A stretch of 64,000 nt of DNA from Vitrella brassicaformis. Taxonomy: Eukaryota > Sar > Vitrellaceae. The position numbers and the translations under genes are program-made. Of this stretch, positions 30,859 through 41,174 are shown in pieces; the first letter of the stretch is position 1; every line of letters begins with the position of its first letter. The stretch is taken from positions 223,383 through 287,382 of the forward strand of contig CDMY01000718.1 of the NCBI GenBank assembly GCA_001179505.1. Direction: 5' to 3'. The notes beneath the pieces were generated by a model. It saw only the letters and a program-made list of their open reading frames with translations, made no database searches and was not told the origin of the DNA.

Positions 30859-32980
30859 ATGTTTTGGTTTCTCGTCGGTCTTGTCCTTCTCTATCTGCCG
30901 ATGGGCATCGGGGCTGTGCTGTGGGTGCAGTCGAGCTACAAGCTGGGGCAGAAGCTGAGCTACAAGGAGCTGACGTCAGAGCAGCGGGAGCGCTATCGTG
31001 CTTTTGAGCGCTTCGACCTGCACAAGTGGAATTACACAGCCTTTCTGCTCGGAGGCTTCTTTTTGGTCAGATCTCACACACGCACACACACACCTCTGCA
31101 GGCACAGACGAGCATGAGTCTTCCCGATGAGATCTCTGCTTGTTTGGTTTTCAGATGCCGCTGCGCGCTGTCCTGTGCATTGTGATTACGTCGACTGCTG
31201 CCGTTCTCTTCTGTAGGTCACCGGCTATAAAATGTGCGACCAAAGATGCCCTTCGTGTGTGTGCGTGCAGGGTGCGTGGCGACGTTTTTTCGGAGGCGCG
31301 ATGCGTCAAAGGAGTCGTGTGACGAGGGCATCAGCCCACTCACACCATTGGGCAGGTCAGCAGTGGATGGGGCAACACACCAGCAGCACAATGGATGAGC
31401 CGCCTGTTTGTCTGTCTGTATGTGTGTTGATGTCAGCTGTCTGCTTCGTTGGCTTAGCTACACCTTCCCACGGATGCTGCTCTGGAGCATGGGTAAGCAC
31501 CGAACGGCGAGAGGTCCTGTGTGGTGTGGTTGTGAGATGGGCGTCTTGTCTTGCTGCGTCAATCAATCAGGTGTGGTGTGGATTCGCGAGTACGAATGGG
31601 ACTCCAAGATCGGCAAAGCCGCCCCCCTCCCCCCCTTCTCTCTCCAGCAATGGTCCGGCCGGCGGGGCCGCAACGCAACGGTCGTCGCCAACCATGTGGC
31701 CATGACGGTGGGGGCGACGCTCCGCTTGGTGACCACACCGGGCCATCTGTGTGTGTGTGTGTGTGTGTGTGTGTGCATCCATCTGCCCCCTCCCTCTCTC
31801 TCTGTGTGTGTGTGTGTCTGTGTGTGTGGTAGAGCAGGATATTTTGGTCTTTATGGTGACCTGCGCAGCATCGTTCGTCTCGAAGGTGAACAATGCACAC
31901 ACAATATTATTTATGCGACCACAGACGGAGAAGCCATTCATTTCTTTGCCTGCCTGTGTGTGTGTGTGTGTGTGTGTCTCTGGTTCTGCAGGATGTGATT
32001 CGCGGCTGGCCGTGTGTGGGCGTCATTGCCGAGAGCATCGGGACTGTTTTTGTCGATAGGGAAACAGAGGAGGCGCGGTGGGTGGCTGTCGGCTCAGACG
32101 GTGGGATCGCCATTCTGCATCTGTGTGTGTGTGTGTGTGTGTGTGTGTGGTGAGTCTGCAGGAAGTCTGCAGCCGATCGCGTGACGGCTCGCCAGGTGGC
32201 TCTGGCGGAGGGCAAGGCCGACCATCCCCTCTGCATCTTTGCCGAAGGTGCGCGCAGGCCACTCTCCACACACACTGACTGCAGCGAGACACCCGCCGGC
32301 ACGAATCTGTGTCTTGTGTTCGTAGGGACTACCACCAATGGGCGTCATGTGATTCCCTTCAAGACGGGCGGCTTCAGGGCACTCACACCCGTGCAGCCGG
32401 CAGGTTAGCCACAGTAACGTGACACGGCACACACGCATCCCTGACAAGAGATGCTGTCGTCTTCCTTTTCCCTCTGTGTGTTGACAGTGATGGTGTATCA
32501 GTTCCATTGGTTCAATCCGTCCGTCGAGATCGTGCCGGAAGAGTACTACTTCCCGCTGCTGCTGTCCCAGCCATACTACATTCTCCACCTGTATTGGCTG
32601 CCGCCTATGCAGCCCAGTCCACCAACGATCCCGCCAACATCTTCCCTCCCAGCCGACCAACAGAGGGAGGAGCGCGTCAACCGATTTGCGAACGAGGTGC
32701 GTGTGGCATGACACCACGCACAGAAAGCAGCCTTGGTGCATGTTCTGCCTGTGTGTGTCGGTGGGTGTCAGGTGCGCCAGCGGATATCAGAAGTGCTTGT
32801 GAAGGTCCATCCCAACCCGCCAAAGTAAGTGGGTCAATGCGTCAACGAGGCGAATGCGGCCATGCATTGTGGTGATGTGTTTGTGCGTGTAGGGGTTTGA
32901 AGCTGCCTGATGAGTGGCACGGCAGCTTTCGCGACAAGGCAGAGGTCTACAACATGCTGCTCCACATGGAGCGGCACTGA
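30859..32980 (+). CDS. Lysophospholipid acyltransferase (LPLAT/AGPAT family)
   Basis: ATG at 30859 (MFWFLVGLVLLYLPMGIGAV), a membrane anchor, followed by a second hydrophobic exon (PLRAVLCIVITSTAAVLF) and LSYTFPRMLLW. Motif 1 is NHVAMTD (H-x4-D), formed by joining the exon ending at 31707 to one starting at 31838 (DILVFM). Motif 2 is in GVIAESIGTVFVDR (about 32020-32060). Motif 3 is FAEGTTTNG followed by PFKTGGF (about 32240-32380, split by an intron). The C-terminus (MVYQFHWFNPSVEIVPEEYY and on) ends KAEVYNMLLHMERH at TGA 32978-32980. These enzymes transfer acyl groups from acyl-CoA to lysophospholipids in the ER; the motif forms are closest to the LPCAT/LPEAT type. Several introns carry long (TG)n tracts, notably 31750-31830 and 31958-31978. 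Confidence 0.78.
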
Positions 32981-33344
32981 CCGACCGACACAGACACGGA
33001 TACCTGCCTGCTCTTTTTCTCATTTTTTTCGTTGATCGGTGTCGTCGTTGCTGCCGTACATACGTACGTCCTAATGGTGGCCAGCCACTCGCAGATCAGT
33101 GGCTTGTGGACAGACAGCCAGACAGCCAGACAGACACGATTTATGGGTCATGCACTCGGTGGGAATGTCAGCGACACTGATTGATGCATCCAATGGGAAG
33201 CCCATCACGCGCAAAAGGCAAGTCATGAAACACGAAAGAGACTCGCTCGCAGAGAGGGCAATCAAAACAAAAGGAGGTGTGGAAGCAGACCAATGCACCG
33301 AGAGCTGCTGCAGCCGCTTCGTGTGGGCGTGCGGAAGGGGCTAG
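32981..33344. other. Tail-to-tail spacer
   Basis: This lies between the 3' ends of the acyltransferase (+) and RPT1 (-). It contains a short CAGACAGCCAGACAG repeat at 33110-33135. No gene was seen. Confidence 0.5.
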
Positions 33345-35550
33345 TTAGTTGTAGACCATGTACTTTGGCGTGGCGGAGAACTTGGAGTAGCCCTTAATCA
33401 CCTTGTTGATCGCCTCGATCAGGTCCTTCTCGCTGATGCTCTGCACACACACGAACAACACACACACACACGTCAGCACGGCTTTTGTTTGCCGCACCAG
33501 CTGGCCCCCCTGCCTGTCAGTCATACCTTTCTTCTCGCTCGGATGGCAAACATGCCCGCCTCCGTGCACACACTGCGGATGTCAGCGCCTGAACTCACAC
33601 ACGCTCACGATGCGCGCGCAGTCTTCTCGCCGATATTCCCTCTCTCACCGGTAGTGTTTGGGCAGAGTCTGGCGAGCAGCTCGAACCGTATGTCCCTGTC
33701 CATGTTCATGACCTTGGCGTGGATCTGGAAGATCTGAGTGCGGCCCTGATCAGAATAACACACACACATACACACATACGTGCGGCTGTGGGTGTGTGTT
33801 GTGGTTATGTGTTTGTGTGACCTCGAGGTCGGGGAGGTTGAATTCGATTTTGCGGTCGAGTCGGCCTGGCCTGGTGAGTGCTGGGTCGAGTGTGTCGGGC
33901 CTGTTGGTGGCCATGAGCACCTTGATGTTGCCGCGAGCATCGAACCCGTCCAACTGATTCACGATCTCTGACAGACAGATGGACAGAAACATGCACACAC
34001 GAGTCGTCGTTGGTGGGCGGAGCATGGGTGCTGATTTCTTGTCTGTCTGACCGAGCATGGTCCTCTGCACTTCGTTGTCGCCCGTCGCATCGTCACCTCG
34101 GCTGCCTGAAGACACACACACACACACCCAAAGCGCCATATCTCAACCACACGTGTGCGTGTGTGGGCGTATGCGTGTGTGTGGTGTGTTCACTTACCTC
34201 CGATGGCATCGACTTCGTCAATGAACAGGATGCACGCCTTCTTGGAGCGGGCCATCTGGAACAGCTCACGCACCATACGCGCACCCTCACCCACATACCT
34301 GCAGACACACCGACATAACGACATGACGCCAACACAGAGCCATCCATGATGCATGGTCTTTCTCTTGAGCACTTTTGGACGAGCTCCGATCCGATGACGC
34401 AGATGAAGCAGGCGTCGGTGCGGTTGGCCACTGCACGAGCCGTCAGGGTCTTGCCCGTCCCCGGCGGTCCGTACAGCAGCACTCCCTTTGGCGGGTCGAT
34501 ACCCAAGGTGACAAAACGCTCCGGCTGAATGAGAACGCAACACGCGGTCGGTTCATGTGCCATAATGGGGTTCATTCCCTTGCCCACCTGCAGCAGTGGC
34601 ATTTCGACGACCTCCCTGAGTCGGTCGAGCTGCTCCTTGCACCCACCGATGTCGTTGTACGTGATGTCGGGTTTCTGAACACCCAGACGCCAGGCACACA
34701 AGCCAACGAATTGGGTTGTTCTCTCTCTCCCTCTTTGCTGTGTCTGTGTGACTAATTCTGACCTCCTCGACAGTCATCATGGTGACGGATGGGTCGATCT
34801 TGGGCGGAAGCGGCAGGTGGATCTGGTACTTCTGGCGGTCAACACTGAGCGCACAAAGCAGCGGTCACAACACGACAGTTGGTTGGTCGGTGGGTTGCAT
34901 ACCCGACTCTCATGCCCTCCTCGATGTCCGTGGGCGCCACCTTGTCACTCAAACCCTACAGAACAGACACATACGCACACCACGCACACACTCGGATGGA
35001 ACTCTCTGGTCAGGTCAGGCATCTTCCCTCCCGTCCTTACCGACACATATTTGGCGTATTGTCTGATGTTGATGATGTACTTGGCCTCCTCGGTGCCGGG
35101 GTTGATGATCTTGGTGCACCTGGCCACCTGCAGCGGCTGCTCCTCCTGCTGCATCTGCTTGTCGGCAGCAAGGTCCCACTGGCTCGGCTGGGCCAAACCA
35201 GTGTCCGACTCCCGGACTCCTGAACGACCAAACACAACAAGACAGCGTCCGGCAGCTGGTGTGTTTGGTGTGTCGGTCGGCAAGCGGCCGCTGTACCTGT
35301 GAGCTTGTTGATCTTCCCGACGAGGTCCGTGAGCTCCTTGTCCATGGACTTGACTTTGTCGGCATATGGTCCCAGCCCCTGTCACACGCAACACACCGTG
35401 CAGCAGCACAGGGCAGCGAATAGACACAGCAGGAGGCAGCTGTTGCCTGTCATCTCTCCTGCGTACGTATGTTTTGAGAATGGAGATGTCGGCGTCATCG
35501 AGGGGCTTGGTATCGGGCTCCTCCGGCTCATCGAGAGGCTTACTCGGCAT
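33345..35550 (-). CDS. RPT1: 26S proteasome regulatory ATPase RPT1 (PSMC2)
   Basis: ATG at 35550 ([20 protein letters not shown]). Exons in order encode a coiled-coil ([17 protein letters not shown]), the OB-fold region ([72 protein letters not shown]), then the AAA domain. The AAA domain has Walker A GPPGTGKT (about 34470), Walker [13 protein letters not shown] (about 34200-34235), the second region of homology [20 protein letters not shown], and sensor/lid [20 protein letters not shown]. The C-terminus is [11 protein letters not shown] at 33345. RPT1 is one of six ATPases in the ring that unfolds substrates into the 20S core. Motifs and order are intact throughout and the length is normal. 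Confidence 0.93.
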
Positions 35551-36024
35551 CTTCTCTTGATTGTTCGTTCGTTACTCTGCTTCCGCGAAAAAGCTCGCAC
35601 GGCCCGTCTCGTAAAAAGGGCCATTACTTTCCCCTCACATCACGCTGAGTCCGCAGGCCAACAAGAAGTCGGCAGACATTGTTCGTAAGGATGGAGTGCC
35701 GCTGCATGAGGAAGAACTGCTGCTGGTGACGTTCTTTGTGAGTTGCATGGGGGCTGAGGCAAGACCACCAGGAAGGAGACGGTGACCAAACAGGCAGAGG
35801 AGTTCTGCCGTCGTCTCCCGACAACGTTCGACAACCAGCACAGGGGATGAGCCGATTTTGAGAAGAAGACGCACACCTACGCAGGTTGCGCACCACTCGC
35901 CATTCGTGCGACGTGTGAATGCTGTTGTCGCAACCTGCGGACTGTGGCGCCGTGTTAGGGTACGCCGTGTGAATGCTGTTGAGGAGGCCGTCGCATCGGG
36001 AGGTGCGTGAGCTGATGCACGATA
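35551..36024. other. Divergent spacer
   Basis: This lies between RPT1 (-) and the coiled-coil gene (+). A near repeat of GTGTGAATGCTGTTG occurs at about 35910 and 35967. No gene was supported. Confidence 0.45.
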
Positions 36025-37056
36025 ATGGCTCCACTTTGTGGAAATGAATCGGTTCGAGCGGTTCGCGAGGAGCTGGAAGAGGCCAAGGAAAACCGAACAA
36101 GCTGCCTGAGTAAGGACATCAGTCAGGCACACACGCAGGCAAACAATCCCTTACCCCTGTGTGGTGTGGTGCTGGCAGTCTCGTTGTTTGTTTGTGCAAT
36201 CTCACCGAGGCCGAGAAGGAAGAATCCCAGATGCAGCAGGGCGATCAGCATCCCCCACCACCCCCTCCAGTGCCCACAGCAGACGACGCCAGACAGGCTG
36301 AGAGGGAGACGGAGGACCTCCGCGCGGCCAAAGAGCCGCCGACAGATGGCGGCCACGACAATGTCCGCTCACGGGCGGAGCAAGTGCAGAAATATTGATA
36401 TGGAGAGAGAGCGGCGTGCATGTGTGTGTGTGTGTATGTGAAGGATGCCCGTGTCTCAGGCACGAGAAGGCGTTGAAGGCCGTCGCCGCGAGTTGAAGAG
36501 CAAGCTCGCCGCACAGGACGCACTCATCAAAAAACACAACGAGGTACGCACACAGACGCGCACCCGTACTCATGTGTGTGTCTTAGAAGCGTGGACAGAA
36601 TCAGAAGGAGCTGACCTTCGCACGCGTGTAAAGGCACAGATGCGAACGCCTGAGGCGCAGGTCACGCTGTGACACACATTACACACATTACACACACACA
36701 CACACACAATCCATCCCTTTGTCAGGGAGGCCAGAGAACAGGCCGACCAAAAAGCCGCAGAGGTATCATGACGCAAGCGCTGACAACAATGTTTATGTGC
36801 ATCCATGTGTGTTGTCTCTCGCTACGAGCAGCCACTCGAGCGGCGGCGAAGGAAAACCGAGGAACAAAAGAAGGCCGCTGACGAGGTGTGCTATCAGACA
36901 CATACAAAGAGAAAGTCGAAAGTGTATCCACCCCGCTCTCTGTGTGCACCAAGAAGCTAACAAGGCCAAGAAGTTAGAGCACAAGGGAGCGCAGAGGGCA
37001 AGCACGACGGATTCTTTCACCGGTAATTTGTGCTCTAACTTCTTGGCCTTGGATTA
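36025..37056 (+). CDS. Charged coiled-coil protein (exon joins approximate)
   Basis: ATG at 36025 (MAPLCGNESVRAVREELEEA, then KENRTSC). Following exons are rich in Glu, Lys, Arg and Ala: EAEKEESQMQQGDQHPPPPP with a Pro run, ERETEDLRAAKEPPTDGG, ARE-GVEGRRRELKSKLAAQD, AREQADQKAAE, ERRRKTEEQKKAADE, EANKAKKLEHKGAQRAS. This is a long, broken heptad pattern typical of structural coiled-coils; no family can be named. The exon near 36960 contains one arm of a 24-bp inverted repeat whose other arm is at 37028-37051. Exon ends and the true stop were not fixed. Confidence 0.45.
36961..37051. repeat. 24-bp perfect inverted repeat
   Basis: Arm 36961-36984 is the exact reverse complement of 37028-37051, with a 43-base spacer. 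The left arm is coding (AKKLEHK region) and the right arm lies just downstream. Confidence 0.85.
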
Positions 37057-38248
37057 GCCTTCGTGCCTGCCGTCGTCCTCCACAGCACTTCCGGCCGTCG
37101 GCTGTGGAAAGTCCAAGCCAATCAGGTCTTCATCCGCGCGGCCAACAGCTCCGCGTCTTCTGCCGTCTCAATGAGGGGAGCTCATGACATCTGGGAGGCT
37201 CCATTTGCAATCACCGAATCGCAAAGAAGCCGGGATCATCGAAGCTCTTCAGACACAAACAGATTGCTGCAGAAGGCAAGAAGCACAAAGCCACAGCGCC
37301 TGCAGCTGCTACCGCCGCCGCTCCTGCGGGTGGTGACGAGTCCGACAGGAAGGCGGCATTCCATTGATGTGTGGCCTCGTACGTAAGGTGACGACGAGAT
37401 GTTCGGGCAATGTTCGGGGTCGCTCGTGTGAACGCCAAGGCGAAACCGAAGGCAAAGGCCGCCAACAGCACCAAGAAGCAGCCCAATGGTCATTGTGGCA
37501 TCATTGTTGTGTGTCCATTGTGATGCTGGTTTGTTCATTCAGGTGCTTCCAAGAAGGCCGCCGTCATGAAGAACATACACAAGCCAGCGGCGGTGGCGAG
37601 AGGAAGGAGACAGATCGACCTGCCGCAGCTGCTGCAGCATTGGAGGGAGGATACACTGGGGAGGAGAGAGGGCCGATTGCTGGGCTTCGCCGCCGAGCCC
37701 CGGCACTCAGGAGGCTATGTGGTGTACATTAGCGTGGAGCGCAACAGAAAGGATATGCAGTCATATCCATCTCCCGCTCTCTCTCTCTCTTTCCCTCTCT
37801 CTCTCTCTGTGAGTGTGTGTGTGTGTGTGTGTGGATGTTGATCAGGGGATGCACCCGAGACTCCGTCACATCCATCGTCACCGACTGCTCGAAGGTATGG
37901 AAGGCATGCTGCAGAAGTGTGTCTGTGTATGCGGCAATAGCAGCAAGAAAACGGGTGTTGAAAGGGGAAAACGACAGACGCAGACATGGAGAGGGTTTTT
38001 TGTTTGTGTCTTTCAGATTCCGTGTGTGTCGTTCTCACCTGCGTGGCAGCAATGGTCAACGGCTTTCAAGAAGTGCGAGAGGAGCGCAAATGGCCATCAT
38101 TGCCGTGATTCTGGCTGGCGTGTGCTTTGGCATCATGCTCATAGACACAGCGGCGACAGGCAAGGCCAAGGCGAATGCCATGGGGCCAGGCATGTCGCAT
38201 TTATCGGTGCCTGCATTTTATTTTTAGAGGAGATCTGCGGCAGTCTAT
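37057..38248 (+). CDS. Lys/Ala-rich exons, gene assignment unclear
   Basis: Open segments with consistent coding bias occur on the + strand: KKPGSSKLFRHKQIAAEGKK and an Ala-run (about 37205-37370), NAKAKPKAKAANSTKKQPNG (about 37425-37485), ASKKAAVMKNIHKPAAVARG and RQIDLPQLLQHWREDTLGRR (about 37545-37720), VVYISVERNRKDMQ, and a hydrophobic stretch AIIAVILAGVCFGIMLI (about 38090-38145). They may continue the coiled-coil gene or form a small separate gene. I could not build one in-phase chain, so this is a low-confidence placeholder for coding sequence. Confidence 0.3.
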
Positions 38249-39906
38249 GTGACCCTCCTTGGCTGGAACGGTACTCACGTGGCTTGGCGTGTGTTTTTTC
38301 ACTTATCGGCTGATGACATACTCAAGCTGAGCATCAGTGGCGAACATTGGAAGGTTCGCCGCTTCACCCTGTGTGCTGTGAGAGGCTCTGTGATGGAGCT
38401 GCTCTTCTCGGGCCGCTTCGACGACAAGTTTATCAGGGACAGGAACAATCGCATTCGAGTGGTGAGCAGAGTTGCGGCGCTCATGGTGAACTGCCTGTCT
38501 TGCGCTTGTTCCAGGTTGTATGGCCAGCTGAAGCTGTTCGAGAGAATCAGACGGCCAATGGCGTGACGCTGCCGCCAACGAAATCGGCTGTGTGTTCAGG
38601 TTGGCGGACGCACACACAGCTGATGGGTGTGTGACGGAGTTCGTTTGTTGAATCATGTTGGTGTTTGTCTGTCAGCTATTGGGTTGACTTGCTGACGTCC
38701 AATCCTGCTTCCAAGAAGCGAGCGTCATCTTTTCACACACACGACAAACAGCAGGGCTTGCAGCCGAAGACTGAGCTGCCGACGATGTTCAGCAAGGCAG
38801 ATGACACCAAAGCTGCCCATGAGGAACGCCTTAAGGCGATGCTGATGCGGTGAGCCACACAGGGAGAAGGAGAGAGAGGGAGAGGATCCGGTACCCTTCA
38901 TTTGGCGGGTGTCCATGCGCTGCTCTTCAGTTGGTGTCGAAGGAGGTGTGTGGGTTCACTGTCGCCGTGGCCACGGGCGTGGTCAGGTCGCTGGGCGAGG
39001 ACTGGCTTCTCGCCAATCAATTCCTCAGGCTGACCTGCCCTACCAATCACGACACATACACACATGCCGCCATCCCGTTGTCAGCTCACTCGCATTGTCC
39101 TCTGTCTGTGTGTGTGGGCTGTCAGGTATGATCGGTCGACTGTTGAGTTGCCGATTGTGTACGTCGTGTGGTCGATATCGTCGCGCCTGCGCACATGAGA
39201 GGGGCCGCCATCAAAAACGTGCAGGATGCCCGGGGAGACACACATGAGAATGGCTTCCGCTACATTCTCAACATGTCAGCACGAGCACGGGCATTGCTAC
39301 GTCAACACTTAGTGGCTGGTTGTGCTGTCGATAGGTATGGTTTGCCCCCCGATCGCTACCTGGGCCCTGCTGATGGTCTTCCCACAACGGACCACCTCCA
39401 ACAGATGCGGGACTGGTGCGTGGGTCAGCATCATTCCCACGCACAAGCGACTTTATGCCTTTGTGTGTGGGCGACCCATTGGAACGCATTTATAAGTGAG
39501 TGAGGGGAGGATGGCAAGTGGGAGAATGGGGCCATCTCTGGTGCTGTTTATCCTGTCACGCCAGGGCCACAATGAATGGGTGGATCTGCTGGAGGCCGTC
39601 AAGGGCTACTCGCCGCTGCTGCTGGTATTTCGAGTGGAGGAATCGGACGAGCCGATTGAGGCCACTGGAGCGGCGAAAAGGGCGGCGACATCGAATCGTA
39701 TACCTTCAAGCTGAAAGTGACTGCCACACACCCATACGTGGGATACATGGGCTGGAGCCGCTCGATGGGCATTGCTGGCACGCAGGTACGCACAATACAA
39801 TAGGGGGCAATGTCCGGAATGCCTCTCTGTTTGTGATGCATATGCTGTGCAGGAGTCGGGAAAAGATATCGACCTCTCTTCGCCGACGACGAAAGTCGCA
39901 GCGTGA
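38249..39906 (+). CDS. BTB/K-tetra-like domain protein (possible frameshift)
   Basis: The first clear exon encodes LSADDILKLSISGEHWKVRR, FTLCAVRGSVMELLFSGRFD and DKFIRDRNNRIRV. This matches the start of a BTB/POZ domain of the potassium-channel-tetramerisation type (sheet, R-x-TL, S-x-L-LFSGR, D-x-NRI-V). Later exons read SYWVDLLTSNPASKKRASSF, LVSKEVCGFTVAVATG, YGLPPDRYLGPADGLPTTDH, GHNEWVDLLEAVKGYSPLLL, GDIESYTFKLKVTATHPYVG and GKDIDLSSPTTKVAA with TGA at 39904-39906. Near 39665 the frame has to shift by one base between EEATGA-like and SGEKGGD codons and no intron explains it. This could be a small error, an unseen intron or decay. The role is unknown; BTB domains mediate oligomerisation or Cul3 binding. 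Confidence 0.45.
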
Positions 39907-40507
39907 GCGAAGAGAGTCGACTGGCGCTCCAACGAGTGTGAGCTGATGGCCGGCACGGAGCCCTCAAACGCACGCACGCCCGCACCCAGTTCTGTGCGCT
40001 CTCAGGTGTGTGCCTGGCAGGTCTGTGAGAGTTTAGTCATCTTGATGCTCCGGTGTGCGGGTCTTCTCGCATTTATGTGTGTCAGCGCTAGCAATCCATC
40101 CCTCTCTGCCCCTCTGCGTGCCTTTTTCTTTAGTTCGCTTCCTATGTCCTTTTGTTTGTCTCCCTCCCCCCCTCCCTCCCTCATTGCGTCCCCACACATG
40201 CAGCTGAGCCGGGAAAGTGATCATAGCTGATTCTTGTCCTCCCTCGCCTCCTCTTCCCCTCTCTCTTCCTCCGCCGCTTTTTTTTGTCGCGCGCGCGGGA
40301 ATTGGCAAGTCTCCTCTACACTGACGTCTCCTATGCTGTATCATTCAATCGGCTGTGTTTGCGCGTGCGCGCGACAAGTGAGAGGATTGAACAAGGAGGG
40401 AGGGCTGTTCATGTCATCCGACACACGAGATATACAATGCGGAGCAAAATGGGAAGCTCGAGTCATCACACAATCAACATGTCATCCGACACCTGACAAA
40501 CTCGTCC
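39907..40507. other. Spacer containing one arm of a large inverted repeat
   Basis: No gene. It includes a pyrimidine-rich tract (40235-40275) and, at 40430-40454, a 25-base exact inverted copy of coding sequence at 40522-40546. A 12-base direct repeat GTCATCCGACAC occurs at 40412 and 40481. Confidence 0.55.
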
Positions 40508-40546
40508 TCATGACTCCAGCCTCCCATTTTGCTCCGCATTGTATAT
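40430..40546. repeat. 25-bp perfect inverted repeat, imperfect to about 39 bp
   Basis: 40430-40454 is the exact reverse complement of 40522-40546. Matching continues with about two mismatches further toward the loop. The right arm is the C-terminal coding sequence of the secreted - strand protein. Confidence 0.85.
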
Positions 40547-41078
40547 TTCGATGCACACATCATAAACGAGCTTGTCGCAGTCCCCATGCTTGATGGCGTC
40601 TATGTCCGGCTCCATGTTGTGAACCTCTGAAACAGACAGACACGTCTCTTTATTCATTGATTCTGCAGACGAACTGCTTACCCACACTTGTAGGGTCAAA
40701 CAAACACCCGCACCAGAATTCCCGCCACGTGAGTGATGTAGGTCCCCCCAGATCATCCTTATGGTCGTTGTATATGTCCTCCAGCGTCACACAGTGTGAC
40801 GAATTCATGTAAAGGGCATATTCCACCCAGTTCTGAGGGTTTCTGTATTTACCCAGTTTCTCGACGTAGGTCGTGTATGGGTGGTCCTTTCCCTGCTTTT
40901 TTGCTTTCAGCTGCTCTCCCAACGGGAGATACGGGCGGAGGGTGTGGTATCCCTTTTTCATCGCTCTCTCGACGAACCGGCGCTGCGACAGCGTGGAATA
41001 GCAAAATCTCCCCTTCTCCAGATTCCATGCGCTGCACGAGGCAAGCAAGAGGACAAGCACGACGGATGCTTTCATCAT
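40508..41078 (-). CDS. Small secreted protein
   Basis: ATG at 41078 (MMKASVVLVLLLASCSAWNL), a strong signal peptide. Mature region: EKGRFCYSTLSQRRFVERAM, LRPYLPLGEQLKAKKQGKDH, YRNPQNWVEYALYMNSSHCV, EFWCGCLFDPTSVG. An intron (about 40627-40683) leads to a last exon EVHNMEPDIDAIKHGDCDKL ending YNAEQNGRLES at 40508. Six or more Cys suggest disulfides. The family is not recognised. The C-terminal codons lie within an inverted-repeat arm. Confidence 0.6.
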
Positions 41079-41174
41079 CACTGTGACGAGTACGGCCAAG
41101 ATGCGATCGGATGGAAGCTCGCATCCGGACTCCTAAGGGTTTGGAAACCCTTGACTCCTGCGCAACGGCGTGAA
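41079..41174. promoter_or_regulatory. Very short divergent promoter with a palindrome
   Basis: Only about 96 bp separates two start codons (41078 on -, 41175 on +). At its centre-right is the 18-bp perfect palindrome AAGGGTTTGGAAACCCTT (41135-41152), flanked on both sides by ACTCCT. A palindrome in a shared promoter is a good candidate dimer-binding site; this is inference. Confidence 0.5.

Noticed and set aside
31740-32160. Open frames coding for Cys/Val or Thr/His repeats
   Set aside because: They come from (TG)n/(CA)n intronic tracts read as codons, and the real exons of the acyltransferase run across them in other frames.
35624-36132. Possible - strand genes in the RPT1 upstream spacer
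   Set aside because: Two overlapping open frames show no domain, no consistent splice sites and no codon bias; they are probably chance.
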